Numbered from the stretch's first letter, positions 10,490-22,560 are shown. The stretch: DNA of 64,000 nt from Deroplatys truncata (GCA_030765065.1 CM060975.1:108706094-108770093); one strand, 5' to 3'. Notes: generated by a model not told the origin, from the sequence alone. Program-made: numbers and translations.

Positions 10490-11187
10490 GAGGGAATTGA
10501 CTGCTGTACGCAATTGGAAGCCGGAGAAAAAATCCTTCCACGCCAAACTATCTTTTAAATCGAAAGTGGTTAGTAAAGTTTTCTTTTCTCAAAATGCCTC
10601 TAGTAATTTTTATTCAAAATTCTAATTCATGAAATACAAGAATCACAAGTTTATCTTTAAATTCTCTGCAAGTATACTGTAAAGATATCTTCATCTTAAC
10701 GATCAATATGGAAGGATGTAGAGCTCTTTAAAATATAGAATTTGTTACCCAAGTTTTTCGTAGTATTAGCCATTTTCACGGTGTTCGTTGTTGTTCGTTT
10801 GAACTACATTATAAGCAATATATTCTCAAGTGCCATTATTTTGTTTATCCGGAGTTCATGGAAACATATGTCAGAGTCAGCTGACTGTTATATCAATTTC
10901 CTGTATGCTCTTGTGGAACAAGAATAAAATGTGTACTGAAGCCTTTTCTGCCAACAAAGATCTTGAGAAACACGAAGGATGTAACAAAAAAGAAGCTTTT
11001 GTGCAGTCTGTAGAACAGATATGATAATAGATTATAGTGTCTGTGATTGTACCACATCAGATTTATCTTGTCCTTCTCTAAGGGAGATGGTGTCTCTGAA
11101 ACTACTCTTGAAAGGTTACGGTCGTTGTAGTTAAATTTTCATATCTGAATTTCCCAAATGCAATAGTAGTATTTGCGTTATTATTTT
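10490..11187. other. unassigned sequence
   Basis: AT-rich DNA between two family A copies. No feature recognised. Confidence 0.4.
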
Positions 11188-11705
11188 CCCTGCTGCGCAT
11201 AGTAAGTAGTGGAAGTATTGCATTCTATCCAAAAACTCGATACTGATACCATAATACATGCTTTAGGCCACCTAAATTCAAATAAAGCAGTTTTGGAAAC
11301 ATGTCCGTGTGTGTGTCTGTGTGTGTCTGAACAGTATAACTCAAAAACGAAAAGTCGGATAAATACAAAACTTGGCATTTAGATTCAATGTCTTCCAAAG
11401 ATGCAACTTGAAGATTTTCAAAAAAAATCCCTCACCCCAAGCACCATTTACATGGAACATTTTCCAAAAATTTTATCTTCTAAGAAATGGCTCTAACGAT
11501 TTTGATTAAAATGTCATATATGAACGATATTTACATGACAAATAAAATGTATATCTTGAATTTTCTGGGAATATCTTCTAATGTCCTTTTTATTCGGAAG
11601 GAATTTTGTATGATATAGTAAACTGGTAAATGTTAAACGATAGATGAAATCTTACTATACAAAAAATTTCTGAGATATCCGTTATTAATGGTTCGAATTG
11701 TTCAT
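11188..11705 (-). repeat. family A repeat, R module only, minus strand
   Basis: The minus strand shows the R-module order: GGTTCATTC-like start lost, then GATATACATTTTATTTGTCA, AGAGCCATTT, TCCATGTAAA, the GT/CA tract (at 11309-11330), and the terminal CACTTACTATGCGCAG. No L module is attached. Divergence from the 61-64 kb copies is considerable. Confidence 0.8.
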
Positions 11706-12769
11706 TTCTTGGTCATTCTCTTAAAGTCCTTTCAACATTCCATTGTTTTTCGTGATTGAATGCAAACAGTATGGAATTCAAAAACCAGCATATAGCATCC
11801 AGTTCTTAAACATTTGACTATCGCTGTTCCCTTTGTACCCTAACGGAATGTGTAATGTAGCTATCTCTGCAAAGGTTTATTTGGATGAAAACGTAGTAGA
11901 CAGAAAAATAAGCTTTATTAAGACTGGTTTGCATACCCACTAATAAACGATAGAGGGTAGAGAAAGTCATACGAATGTATCACATCAGAAAGAAACTTTC
12001 TCCACTACGCTTTCATTCACAGATTCTGCCAAGTTATGCTAACTGTATTGAAAAGTATTTTTACTTTTTCTTTTGGCCAGGGACATTAATGGCGCAGCAA
12101 GCGGGCATTCATCTGTTGCATTTATTTTTAACTGCAGTACTATTTTTGTAGCTCGCAAGAATACAGAGCGCACACACTGTATTTTTAGCATATTCCTGTG
12201 ATGCATACATATGCCGAGACATACAAAAATGCGGGGATCGACTTCTGCTGAATGGGATACAAATTACTGGCGGAGAAACGTGCGTGGTGACATTAACCAA
12301 ATATGCTATAATAACACAATTCACAATTTATTTCTACCTGCAATAGAACCAGCAACTACCCCCACGGATTGCGTTAATTGTAGAGATTTTTCTCTCCTGT
12401 CTCATTCCTATGCTGCTTTTATGCAGTCTCCCCTTCTCTGTCTCTTACTCTCATTCTCGCTTTACAACCGGTAAGAAACTACTTTTCCTGGGGTGTTAAT
12501 AAAAATCAAAACTTTATGTAAAAATGTTAGATTTTACAAAACGATATCATCTTGTACAAATCTATCCAGAAACCTAATGTATGTAGTTACGATATGAATG
12601 TAAATTTCAAGCTACTTAATTTAAAAAAAAACCCATATTCATGTCCACGTTACACAGTACTGCAGTAAGTTCTGTCAATGCCTTTAATAAATGTAACTAC
12701 TAAATAAAACTATGCAAACCCATTAATATACCTATATTCTGAAAGAACACAAAACATACTACTGAATGA
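11706..12769. other. unassigned sequence
   Basis: No gene or repeat recognised. Short frames near 12109-12474 overlap on both strands and are probably chance. Confidence 0.4.
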
Positions 12770-13131
12770 ATATACTCTTAATCGAAATTATCACCATACG
12801 CGGCAACACAGTGGAGAAGACTTGAAATCACTCATCAATAGCCGCACGAATCGTCCAGTGGAATTTTCTTGGCAACTGACGTGAGTGATTTGTTTAACAT
12901 CTCAATATTAGGTTCCGTTTTTGACATGCTATCGCCTCGAGCTTCTCTCACAGAGAATAATCCAAAGTATTGAGGTCCGGACTTCCACTAGGCCAGTCAG
13001 CAGCAGCGATGAACCGTGGGACAATGGTTGCCAACCACTGCTGCGTGGTTTTTGCTTTATGTGCAGGAGCACTATCCTGCTGAGAAATTCACGATTTCCC
13101 TTCAAACAGCTCCGAAATGATACGCTATAAC
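12770..13131 (-). pseudogene. Tc1/mariner-superfamily transposase, C-terminal fragment
   Basis: The minus strand reads SQQDSAPAHKAKTTQQWLAT at about 13090-13030, then SGSPDLNTLDYSL, KLEAIACQKRN, and LPRKFHWTIRAAI. QQDSAPAH is the second catalytic block, and SPDLNxLDYxLW is the third. Stops interrupt the frame after DYSL and again near AAIDE. The first catalytic block and the DNA-binding domain are missing, so only the last third of a transposase of about 340 residues remains. This lineage is different from the mariners at 1, 7.6 and 49.7 kb. Confidence 0.8.
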
Positions 13132-13499
13132 CCTACTTAATCTGCTGCTATATAATATGATAAACAGATCGCAACATTAATTTATTACTGCTATTATATT
13201 ATATAACAGCAACTAATATTTCAAATTTAAATATTAAATCATTTACAGTAATTTTGTCCCTATGACTTTTCCGTTTAAAGATATTTCGGTTATGATTTTT
13301 TTTTCTTTTCTTCATTTTAATATCTTTGTTGGAAATTTGTGTGTTTATGTTTTATGTTATGTTGTATTTTTCTTTGCTTCGTTTTAATATCTTTGTTAGA
13401 CATTAATGTGTTTACCTTTTATTATGTTTTATTAAATTGTATCGCCTGGTAGAGTAGAAGAGAAGGCCTCATGGCCTTAACTCATATCAAGGTAAAAAG
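13132..13499. other. AT-rich spacer with degenerate internal direct repeat
   Basis: The stretch at 13295-13440 contains two similar segments around TTTTAATATCTTTGTTRGA separated by about 75 bp, followed by TGTGTTTA in both. No coding signal is visible. Confidence 0.5.
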
Positions 13500-14065
13500 G
13501 GAAAGGTACGTATCACGGAGGGGCCTCCGGAAAAGGGGCAGAGCACCGCAAGTAGGCCAGTCGATCCTTTTTGCTTCCAACGTGACCTTCAGGAAGGAAG
13601 AATGAGGGGAGAGGCCCGAAGGGCGACTAGATCTGGATGTCGACGGGTGCAAGCTTGAACGGGATCCCTAACGTTTCCAGATAGAACGCATCTGACGACG
13701 CCTCCTGCCCATAAGCCACAAACCTCCAGGGTTCCCCGGAGCGGAGTCCCACGCTGAGGAAAGACCTAACTGAACAGGGGACGCCAGGAAAGAAACCTTT
13801 ACAAGGCGCAAACCACCGCCCAGCCGCAATCCGCCGAACACCGTCGCCTGGTCTTACAACCCTGAAACAGATGACAAGGAAGATGATGGGTACAGGAAAT
13901 GAGAGGAAGGAGAGTCGTGTTAGAAGATGAACCACCCCAGCATTCGTCTGGCGATCCAGGGAAACCACGAAAAACCCATGGGCCAGAATAAGCCACCACC
14001 GGGGATCGATCCCAGGACCTCCCGAATACGAGCCACAGACGCTCATATCTGGGTAAATAATACGG
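13500..14065 (-). mobile_element. tRNA-derived SINE (family 1), minus strand, long copy
   Basis: On the minus strand the head at about 14062-14000 has GTATTCGGGAGGTCC and a B-box relic GGGATCGATCCC. This is followed by GCCCATGGGTTTTTCGTGG, a diagnostic block also seen at 56.5 kb. The body is GC-rich, contrasting with the flanks. A 148-codon open frame runs through it on the minus strand, but it follows the SINE consensus and has no protein family resemblance. Confidence 0.8.
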
Positions 14066-14111
14066 TAAATCAATACGGCTATACAGTTAAAGCGAGCTAT
14101 ATAAATGAAAC

Positions 14112-14430
14112 AATAAAAACCTGATGTGTTGCATTCACATTACTTTTTCTACTCACTCGTCTTAAAACCATTGTTACAAAAACTTATACTTTTATCTAAG
14201 CACTTCTTGTTAATCAAGATAAACTTTCATTACACACTCACATACTTCATAAATGTGAAGGTATAAGAAGGATACACAAAGCTAAACGTAAGTCAGATTG
14301 TTATAAACCATGTAATGGACTCGAAATCTCATGCTCTTTGCATAACCACCAGAAACAAAGAACAGGAATTTTTACTTGATGGTATAAGTATTGAAAATTC
14401 AAACCCATGACAAAGATATTTCGCAAGTCG
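14112..14430 (+). repeat. family A repeat, diverged L-module fragment
   Basis: Begins AAAAACCTGATGTGTTGCAT, followed by ACTTTTTCTACTC, TTGTTACAAAAACTTATAC and CTTGTTAATCAAGATAAAC, then CTCTTTGCAT and GGTATAAGTATTG. The order matches the L module and the beginning of R, with many substitutions and an unrelated insertion in the middle. Confidence 0.7.
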
Positions 14431-15294
14431 TTATAGTTGTATTCTGAGCTCGTGAACCCAGGAAGCAATGCGCACACATACGCTCACAGGTATACAGACA
14501 TTATGATGTAATGAATCAGAAGTCGCGCAGTTAGACACGGTGTTGAAAAAAAAAAACATGCGGCCTACCTTATACTAGTGGCCGTGCTAATTCCGTATCC
14601 GATTCTTACATTACTGAAGTATATGCTGATTTTTTCTTCATGAACCCGTTTATCTATACGGGCAGTAACTGGACAAATCCGCTATTTCCTGAGAGGGTAG
14701 CTGAGCCAGTAGTAACAGAGTAGCAGGTGCGTAAGTACACAAAGTGAGATAAGGTGACATCACCACGCCTTTCGAGTAATTGTAGTACAGTCGCGTGTAT
14801 AATTGTGTTACTATATGTGTAGCTAAAAGAAAATTGGGTGGAAGTAAAGCTTTGCATTTTCAATCATGGGAAGTGATATACAATGTGTATAATTACTTTA
14901 AGAAGAATCTAGATCAAGGAGAGTCACTTTACAAAGTGAAGTATCTACCGGTGAATCTGTGAGCAGTAAAACTTTTGACAGTGCTGTACATGTTTACATT
15001 TGTGCTTCGTTTGCGAAGCTTTCGTATTCGCCGTTCCACACAAGGAGAATACTGGCAGCCGTTCTCCCCCACTTCAGACTACTTTCTCCTTCTCAGCATT
15101 TCTGCAGGATCAGGTCGAAAAAGTCTAACTATACTTGGATACACTGAGCAAAGTAGTTTATGTGAATGCTAGAGGTGAATGCTGATTAAGACCCTATTCT
15201 TCACTGCATAGGAGCCCAATGGTAACTCAGATTGCATTTTCCCTACTCTCTACACCTCATTTCACGGGACTCACCAGCACAATAACACAACATA
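14431..15294. other. unassigned sequence
   Basis: No recognisable gene or repeat. Frames near 14654-15172 lie antisense or out of frame to one another and show no family resemblance. Confidence 0.4.
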
Positions 15295-16190
15295 ATAAAA
15301 TCTGAGGTGTTACACTCACATGACTTTCTCTACTCTTGTAAAACTATTTTTACAAACGCTTATTCTCCATCTATTTCATGTTAATCCAGATAAACATTTG
15401 CAGACTCTATCTTATTGCTAATTTTCTTGTAGATGTAAGGGGAATATATATTTACAAGGGCAATATACAAATACAGTAGCCTTTAAGCACATACATATCT
15501 CTTAATAGTTGGTTGCTAGGTGCAGCACCATTTCCTTTGCCACAGATTAATACTCTTTGCATATCCAAGACAAAAAAAATGAATAACGAATTCCCATTTG
15601 AGAAAATAAGTATTGAAAAATTTAAGGGATTAACAAGTAATATCTCGAAAATGGTTCACTCAACAAAAAAATATATATATGACATAAATTGTGTATTTTA
15701 ACGCGACCTACATATTTTGTGTAGTAACATTTTGTCTATCTCTTATGGTTTACCAGTTATGCAAAAGTCGTTCACAATGAAGAATACTTTTGGAGACATT
15801 CCCAGGAAATTCAAGATATACATTTGATGTGTCATAAAAATATCTTAACCATATGATATTTTAATCAAAATCGTTAGAGCCATTTTTGAGAAAATTAAAA
15901 TTTTCGAAAAAAGTTCCATGTAAAGGGTAATCTGGGGTGGGGGAATTTTCTTGAAAACCTTCGTGTCGCATCCTTGGAAGATACTGAACCTAAATACCAA
16001 GTTTGGTGTTTATCCGACTGTTGGTTTCTGGGTTATGCTGTTCACAGACAGACACACGGACACGTTTCCAAAAATGCTTTTTTTGAATTCAGGGGGTCTC
16101 AAAACACGTTTTTCCGGTGAAATCTCGGTATCGAATTTTTGGGTGGAATACAACACTTCCCCTACTTACTATACGTAGTAGAGAAAGTAA
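15295..16190 (+). repeat. family A repeat, complete L+R copy
   Basis: Starts in the A-run before TCTGAGGTGTTACACTC and ends CTATACGTAGTAGAGAAAGT. Both modules are present in order. The CA tract is short here (about 16046-16065). It is directly followed by a second, diverged R module. Confidence 0.9.
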
Positions 16191-16195
16191 TAACA

Positions 16196-16635
16196 ATAAA
16201 ATTATTTGACATAAATTCTCTGTTTTAAAGAGATCTACATTTTTTGGTGCAGTAACATTTTGTCTATCTTACAGTTTACGAATTACAGAAAAGTCATTCA
16301 GAATTAAGAGGACATTGCAGGATATTCCCAGAAAATCTAATATGTACATTTTATTTGTCATGCAAATATCCTAAACATATGGTAATGTAAGAATTATTTT
16401 TGAGAAAATCAATATAACAAAACATTTTCCATGTAAAGGATAGTTTGGGATAGTGGAATTTTCTTTAAAATCTTCGTTTAGCATCCCACGTGGACTTTTC
16501 TTTTCTTTCTTTCTTCCTTTTTTTTTAAATTCAGAGATCTCAAAATATTTTCCGTGAAATCTCGATTTTGAATTTTAGGGTGGAATACAATACTTGCTCT
16601 AGTTACTATAGGTAGGCAGTAGAGAAATTAAAAAG
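16196..16635 (+). repeat. family A repeat, extra R module in tandem
   Basis: Begins inside R (GACATAAATTCTCTGTTTTAAAG, equivalent to the R segment about 110 bp from its start) and ends with a diverged TATAGGTAGGCAGTAGAGAAAT. It repeats the previous R module in direct orientation, giving an L-R-R arrangement. The CA tract is replaced by a CTTT-rich run. Confidence 0.75.
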
Positions 16636-17744
16636 AATTAGCTCAAGACACATGGTTCTCTGCTAGAAAAAATTTGGATTACTCAACCTTTCTCCTCCCA
16701 ACACTACTTCTGTAATTCATAGGAGACATCAGAACTGTCACTCTGCCAGTTCCTGTCACGAATATTCAGACGTCACAGATATAAGAGATGTGTTGATGCG
16801 TTTCCCACCTCCTACACTAAAGCTGGAAACGCATACGCACTATTCTGGGTTGGCAGGGCCACCAACATAAGAAGTGGAAATTAGGCTGGCCGCCAATAAG
16901 CACCGCGAGAACCAGATGTTCGCATTGTAAATATTACTGACACGATGTCGGAGAACAGCTTTATGAGACCTTTACTTCCTGCAGTGAAGCGACAATCTTC
17001 TTCACTTGCACTAGTATCTGTATGCATACATGCACACCGTCCTAGAGAATGACGTCGAGCCGACTTGAATTCGTAAGGCGAAGGAAGGGAAAGGTAAATG
17101 CTTTCCACAAGAAAAAAAAAGACGATGCAAAAATTGGAAAAAAAGACCTTGGACGATAACGAAATGGGGAGCAAACGGCCGCACTGAATATAATAAAGAT
17201 ATATCTAAAGATATCTACCGTAAAAGCGAAAAACATGTTCTTTCGAGGCAACAGCGATAAGAAATGAGATTATTTACGTGATGTCCCGCTGCCTGCAGGT
17301 ACACGGGGTATCTTTGCTTAGAGAACTTCTCTCACTTTGTCTCCTAACAGAGTACAAAAGATGAACTATGGATTGGGATGAAGGTGCGCGTGAGGTCTCT
17401 GGAAAAGTTTGTTACAGTCTCTTATTTCGCAACTGCGTTTTTTCCTGGCTTAATTAACTCTGCTATTAGATGGGAAATAAAACACAGTTCAAACGGCAGG
17501 AGTGCACAAAGCAAAATGCAACATCTATGAACCAACCAGACAATTCTATTGCGAAAAATATCAACTAACCTCAATTCAAGTTGTTGAACTCATAGCACCT
17601 AGAGCTATGATGACCAACGTATTTTGAGCTTGGGCCAGTATATTGATATAATGTTTTGAAGTACCTTCTAACTAACTTATATTAAAAGCTGCTTTGAATC
17701 TTAAGGAAAGTATTATATACGTTAGGTTAGGTTATACAACGGGG
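16636..17744. other. unassigned sequence
   Basis: No gene recognised. The segment at about 16830-17300 is somewhat richer in GC than its surroundings and may be a diverged repeat, but I cannot name it. Confidence 0.4.
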
Positions 17745-17749
17745 GTTAC

Positions 17750-18165
17750 ATCTCATGGACCTAACTAGATCTACTGGGACTACCACCGCTTCAGGAGGAA
17801 ACACAAGAGGCCACAGACCGCAGGCAGAAAAGTCACGGAGACGCGCGGAAGTCTCTAAAAGTCGCAGGCTCGAAGATACGTCACACTGCTATAGCTGCCT
17901 AGAGAGGGTGATGAACGACCGTCGACCAAGCAACCCTGTAGTGCCCACGGGGACCGTTCTTTCCTTTGAGCAAGCATCTGTCCGCCACCGCCATACGCCA
18001 AGAAACCTAGAAGCGCACATAAAAGATTTGAAGGAAACGGAATGATACGGAAATGATGGAAAGGAAATGACCAGGGAAAACCACAAATAACCAAGTTCAT
18101 TGGTGAATCGAACCCGGAACCTCCTGAATGCGAGCCTAACCCATTACCGGGAGTCATCTGGCTCT
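17750..18165 (-). mobile_element. tRNA-derived SINE (family 1), minus strand
   Basis: The minus-strand head at 18165-18100 reads GAGCCAGATGACTCCCGG, then GCTCGCATTCAGGAGGTTCC, and the B box GGGTTCGATTCA. It is followed by GTGGTTTTCCCTGGTCATTT. The layout matches family 1 elsewhere in the window. The left limit is uncertain. Confidence 0.7.
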
Positions 18166-18210
18166 GTAAGTATTATACAAGTATTCTAAGTGTAGCTGTA
18201 GGCCGATATA

Positions 18211-18525
18211 CAGGATGAACAAAAAATATGTAATGTTAGCCATAACTTTTAAATGGATCAATGAAGTTAAATGCTGACCTTTTATATTCTTAGGAGAGGT
18301 AGGGGCCCTACCGACAGCATAATTGGGCCCAGTGGGCCCTAAGTGAGGTGATGGGGTGAACATTAGAGTTTTTAAATGGAACCTGGTATATATTTGAGAA
18401 ATTCTGATAGTCCTTTTTAAATAAGAATATTTTGTTTAAAACACATTTTTTTGTAAAATGAAAACTTGAGAATTCATAGTGTATTGAAGTTTTATTAACA
18501 TACGCATTACTTTTATTCTCTAAGC
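18211..18525. repeat. left terminal inverted repeat of the 18.2-20.3 kb element
   Basis: Pairs with 20030-20344 in inverted orientation. Good anchor blocks are TTTTAAATGGATCAATGAAG at the outer side and AATATTTTGTTTAAAACAC at the inner side. Confidence 0.85.
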
Positions 18526-18620
18526 TTGTAATTATTTGAGAGTCAAAATCGTCTAGCAACTACACAGTAATGGGTTTATTTATTTTGAAACTAATCAGTC
18601 TTCATTGATTTTTATATATC

Positions 18621-19675
18621 ATGGTGAATCTCACTGAAAGAGAAAGAATGTAAATATTACTGATGGTTGATTATGACGATAGGAAGAGGACTCATAAATA
18701 AGTGTGCGATTTATTTCATGGGTTGAATCCAAACAAAAACATACCTCATTGACGATGTCAGAATTGTAAAGAAGCACAACTACACGGGAATTATGAATAA
18801 GGCTAAATTCCGAAGACCAAAATTTTTCACGAGTGAATAAAATGCCCTTAATTGCTATTATCTGTCCAAGAAGATCCGCACATATCCACAAGGCAACTGG
18901 CAAGGGATTACAACATGAGTCAAGCATTTGTTTGACATTTAATGAAATCAGTGAACTGGCATCCATATAATATTGCAGTAGTTAAGTGGTGATGATTTCG
19001 ACCGAAAAAGTGAATTTTGTGTAATTGTAGTGGACCAAAATTTAGAATTTGTAAGTCACATCATATTTTCAGATGAAGCCGCCTTCTGTCTTAATGGTAC
19101 AGTGAACCGTCATAATTCCGTTATTGGTCTCCTGAAAACCCACATGGGTTGGTCCAGCAGCACACTCAAGAACCACAAAAAGTTAAAGTTAAAGGTTTTG
19201 TTGCTAAGAAAATAATTGGACCACTTTTATAGAGGAAAACTTAAATTACGATATTTATCTCTACCTGTTACAAAACAGCATCAATCCAGATATCAAGATT
19301 TGTTTCCAATGAAGAAATATGATATCAACAAGATGGTGCCTCAGCACATTTTGGAAGATATGTGGCTGACTTCCCGAATGTAACGTTTCCTGATAGATGG
19401 ATTGGGAGAAGTGGATCTATTGAGTGGCCACCTAGGTCTCCAGATCCCAATCCATTAGATTGTTTTTGTGGAGCTACTTAAAAGCCAAAGTGTACCGCAA
19501 TAGACCAAACAGTTTATTAAATCTAAAACAAAAGGTCAGAGACGAGATGCGTCTGATTAATCCAAATACTGTGCGAAAGGTATTACACAATTTCCGGACA
19601 GACTGGGCCATTGTTTGGCAGTGGATCGTGCTGTCTTTGAACATTTGTTGTGAAATTAAGGATATCAACAAATGA
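18621..19675 (+). pseudogene. DDE transposase, Tc1/mariner superfamily, broken
   Basis: The reading starts at ATG 18621 (MVNLTERERM, a stop, then ILLMVDYDDRKRTHK). Next come VCDLFHGLNPNKNI, QEDPHISTRQLARDYNMSQA and NWHPYNI, the HTH and linker. The catalytic residues survive as FSDEAAFCLNGTVNRHN (about 19068-19120), QQDGASAHFGRYVADF (about 19320-19370) and PPRSPDPNPLDCFLW (about 19430-19475), with a C-terminal tail ending near 19675. Multiple in-frame stops and at least three frame changes break it, so no product is expected although the DDD residues are present. The layout matches insect Tc1/mariner-superfamily elements with a long-linker DD(34-37)D core; subfamily uncertain. Confidence 0.88.
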
Positions 19676-20029
19676 GTATTTCTAAATTTCGGCGTGTAGT
19701 TAACAAAAGCATTATTGAAAGAAGCAGACCAGTGAAATATTAAATAAAGCAAAATAACAATCATTATGTCATAATTATACAAATAAAAATGAATATTCAT
19801 TAAACAGATTTCTGAGCAGAGTCCAAAAATGTAATAATAAATATGCATTGCCATTAAAAATCTTTTTGTCATATTCTGTACATGTGAAGAAATTAGTTTT
19901 ACAAATTATGCGCATAATATCAAGAAACATATACTTGATAACTTCAATATTTAACATTTTTCAACAACAGTACAATTTTAAAAGTTATAAGCAATATTCC
20001 ATACTAGTATTTAAGAGACGCAAATACAA

Positions 20030-20344
20030 GCTTAGAGAATAAAGGTGATAAGTATGTTAAATAAAATTTCAATATCCTTTAAATTCTCAAATTTTCATTT
20101 AAGGAAAAAATGTTTCAAACAAAATATTCTTAATTTATTAAGGATTGTCAAAATATCTCAAATTTATACTATGGAACTTAAAATTCTGAACTTCATTCCC
20201 CTCTTCCCAATTGAGGCCCCTGCGGCGCTGCCCTTATTTTGTCTGGAGGGCTCCTACCTCCCATGAGAATAAAAATAGTCAGCACTTAACTTTATTGGTC
20301 CATTTAAAAGCTATGGACAATATTTCATACCTTTTGTTTACCTG
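20030..20344. repeat. right terminal inverted repeat of the 18.2-20.3 kb element
   Basis: Inverted counterpart of 18211-18525. It contains a short GC-rich patch (about 20212-20250) matching the GGGGCCC-rich patch in the left arm. Confidence 0.85.
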
Positions 20345-20516
20345 GTTTAAAATATATGGCTTTAAAAGCCACTTAGTTTTTCTTATTACTCACTTCTTTA
20401 TTTTGAACACCTGTAATGTTAATGGGGCTTTTGAATATGCTTCTCTCTACCAATACCTCAATATTAAGTGTATGTTTAGATGATTACTATAAGTATATTA
20501 GTAAGATGCCTAGCGT

Positions 20517-20810
20517 CTATAATATTTGACGCAATTTATTCTTAATAATATTAATGGCAGAAAAAATTTGCTCACAAATGTATGTGGAGCCAAATCTACA
20601 CACGAGCCTTAGAGGAAGATTGTACATTTCAGGAATGTGTTTCCAAAATTTAATCAAATTAAAAGTGGACGATTCACAATGTTCTTTAAATTTAGCACAA
20701 AATCCTAAGTGGTTTTGAATTTCTATTATTTCCACTTTCAAGGATGGGTGGGGTAATTTATGAATCAAAGCCTTTGAAATGAAAATGGATGTTACCCTTT
20801 TCAGATTCAA
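20517..20810 (-). pseudogene. hAT-type transposase C-terminal (dimerisation) fragment
   Basis: A 97-codon minus-strand frame contains FWKHIPEMYNLPLRLVCRF, then GSTYICEQIFSAINIIKNKL. The W...YP/YNL...FGSTY.CE..FS...IKNK pattern is the C-terminal dimerisation block of hAT transposases and of the domesticated ZBED/GTF2I-like relatives. The zinc finger and the rest of the catalytic domain are not visible upstream. The frame is open but covers only about one sixth of a normal hAT protein, so I read it as a relic. Confidence 0.75.
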
Positions 20811-20829
20811 AAGAGGAAAAGTTTCTAAT

Positions 20830-21045
20830 CATAAATAGGTTCACCTTGAATCTTGAGCTATTGGCGGACCATTCAAAATGTCTTGACGGTTCTAGGCTTG
20901 GCCGATCCAAACTAGAGGAACTATTCCGAATTTATTTATACAATTCTGCAAAATATTCAATTAAAAATGCACTTATTAAAAAAGTAACTAGCATGGTTAA
21001 AGAGGCATTTCTCATATTAAAACAGCACTTGCACCACATTTAATC
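20830..21045 (+). pseudogene. retroelement tail, RGTIP-type
   Basis: The plus strand encodes TRGTIPNLFIQFCKIF in one frame, and after a shift LIKKVTSMVKEAFLILKQHL ending in HHI and a stop. The same ending layout (ARGTIP, then a hydrophobic helix, then ILxxHLY and a stop) occurs at 32540-32712. It resembles the extreme C-terminus of arthropod reverse-transcriptase-bearing retroelements, which I cannot assign to a clade. There is no reverse transcriptase core nearby. Confidence 0.4.
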
Positions 21046-22137
21046 TCACTAAGTTTTAAATAATTTTAGGTTTATTTGTAGGGATTACTGTTGTCAAATC
21101 AGACCTGTTATTTACGAATTCAGTTGGGTGTTGAACCATTTATGGCTCTCCCCCAATTGCTGAGTAGCTGTATTAGCAGGCACGGCTAACACAAGGATGA
21201 TGGAGTTCAACAATAAGTTTTGGCCCTGCTAGATTCAGTGCAGCAGCCAGCGTAATAAGCCTGTTTCTGGCTGGAAGACATAGCCTCAGCTCTCACCAGG
21301 ATGCACGCTGTCAGCCAGGATAGAAGGCGCTATCGTCACCTCAACGTCATCCCATGTGACCTACCTCCATGTGTGCCTCGAGGATGAGCCAACGACCAAG
21401 AGAAGGATAGACTTCGTTTTCGGCCATCGATTGGAAAAGACTTCTTCGTGCTCTGTCTCCTGGAAGGACCGGCTCCACGCCTTTTCGATTTGGTCAAAAT
21501 TATTCACATTGTATTCTGGTCGTAAGTAATTTTCTAAATTCATTTTATTATGTGTGGAGCAGCTAAATTATATTTCACTAGAGCGGGCTCATGCATGTTT
21601 TGGTACTTTGAAATTGTATTAAATTCGCAAATATGGTGCAAGAAGGACAGAACTTAAAATATGACAAGTATAATTTTCTTTGTTAACGTTGTTAAACTTT
21701 TGCATTAATATATTTATTGTTATTCAGCTGTAAGAAACCCAGTGGTTTTACTCTAAGTAAGTGTACTAAATATTTGTGTTAATTCCTTCCTAACGTCATT
21801 TTCTGTAAAATAATTATTTCCCTGGGGAATACTTCATACGCGAACGTGTTCTAGTTATTCGTTACGACTTGAACTCCGTTAGTTTGCACATAATCAAAAT
21901 AGTGGTTTAGGGGAATTTAACAAGTTAAAAACTTGTAGCAGGAACGTGCAATGACTGCATTTAACTGTGGAAGTTAAAAATGTAATGCATTGCATAACTG
22001 TTACAGCTTCTATGGAACTTTATAAGAACTTTATATCACTAATATGATCTTTTTATATATTGAATTTTTATTAGAAATCACTTATGTATGCTTGCATTTC
22101 TCATTCTAATGCCAATATCTTGCTAAGCTTTATGTAC
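21046..22137. other. unassigned sequence with a GC-richer patch
   Basis: About 21120-21540 has higher GC than its surroundings and could be a diverged SINE or LINE fragment. The rest is AT-rich with no feature. Confidence 0.35.
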
Positions 22138-22560
22138 GGTTAAGTTAAGCGAAGGTCCACCAGGGCAAGAGCCGAAGCCCGAGCCCCCCTCCTTGCACAG
22201 GGTGGCGCCAACCGAGTGGCTCTCCACCGTGGGTATTTCCCATGAGGCCAAGACCTAGAGTCTAAAAAGTAAGCGGGGGGCTTACGCGAGGATAGAAGTG
22301 GATTACGCCACTTACGCGCGTCATCCTCAAGGAATGACTACCGAAAACCTCGGTAGGGCCAACAGCAATCTAGGATACTGTCTACCGGCTATCCAGGTCG
22401 GTACCGGAGGACATTGAGGCGTCTCACAACCCCGCCTGTATGGAACCCCGCACAGACGTACCCAATCTCTCACGGATCATAGGGAACCACTGCCCCGCCG
22501 AGTCCAACTCATTTCAAACGACACCCCTTTGGGTGGGGCTTGGATGTTTGGCCCGGTGTA
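22138..22560. repeat. GC-rich repeat, unassigned (SINE-like body)
   Basis: A sharply GC-rich block in AT-rich flanks, with ACCGAGTGGCTCTCC near 22210 that resembles a tRNA A-box region, and TACCGAAAACCTCGGTA near 22340. I see no clear B box and cannot assign it to the SINE families here. Confidence 0.45.

Larger units (their letters stand above)
18211..20344 (+). mobile_element. Tc1/mariner-superfamily element with terminal inverted repeats of about 310 bp
   Basis: The 2,134-bp interval is bounded by inverted copies of the same sequence. The left end starts CAGGATGAACAAAAAATATG. The reverse complement of the right end starts CAGGTAAACAAAAGGTATGA. Inside the arms both carry AACTTTTAAATGGAYCAATR-like and GAATATTTTGTTTRAAACA-like blocks in the same order. 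The two arms are perhaps 70-75 per cent identical by eye. A TA lies directly outside the left end; at the right it appears mutated. A broken DDE transposase lies between the arms, oriented left to right. This is autonomous-element architecture in a dead copy. Confidence 0.88.

Noticed and set aside
13627..14073. 148-codon minus-strand ORF
   Set aside because: It coincides with a family-1 SINE body and does not resemble a protein family.
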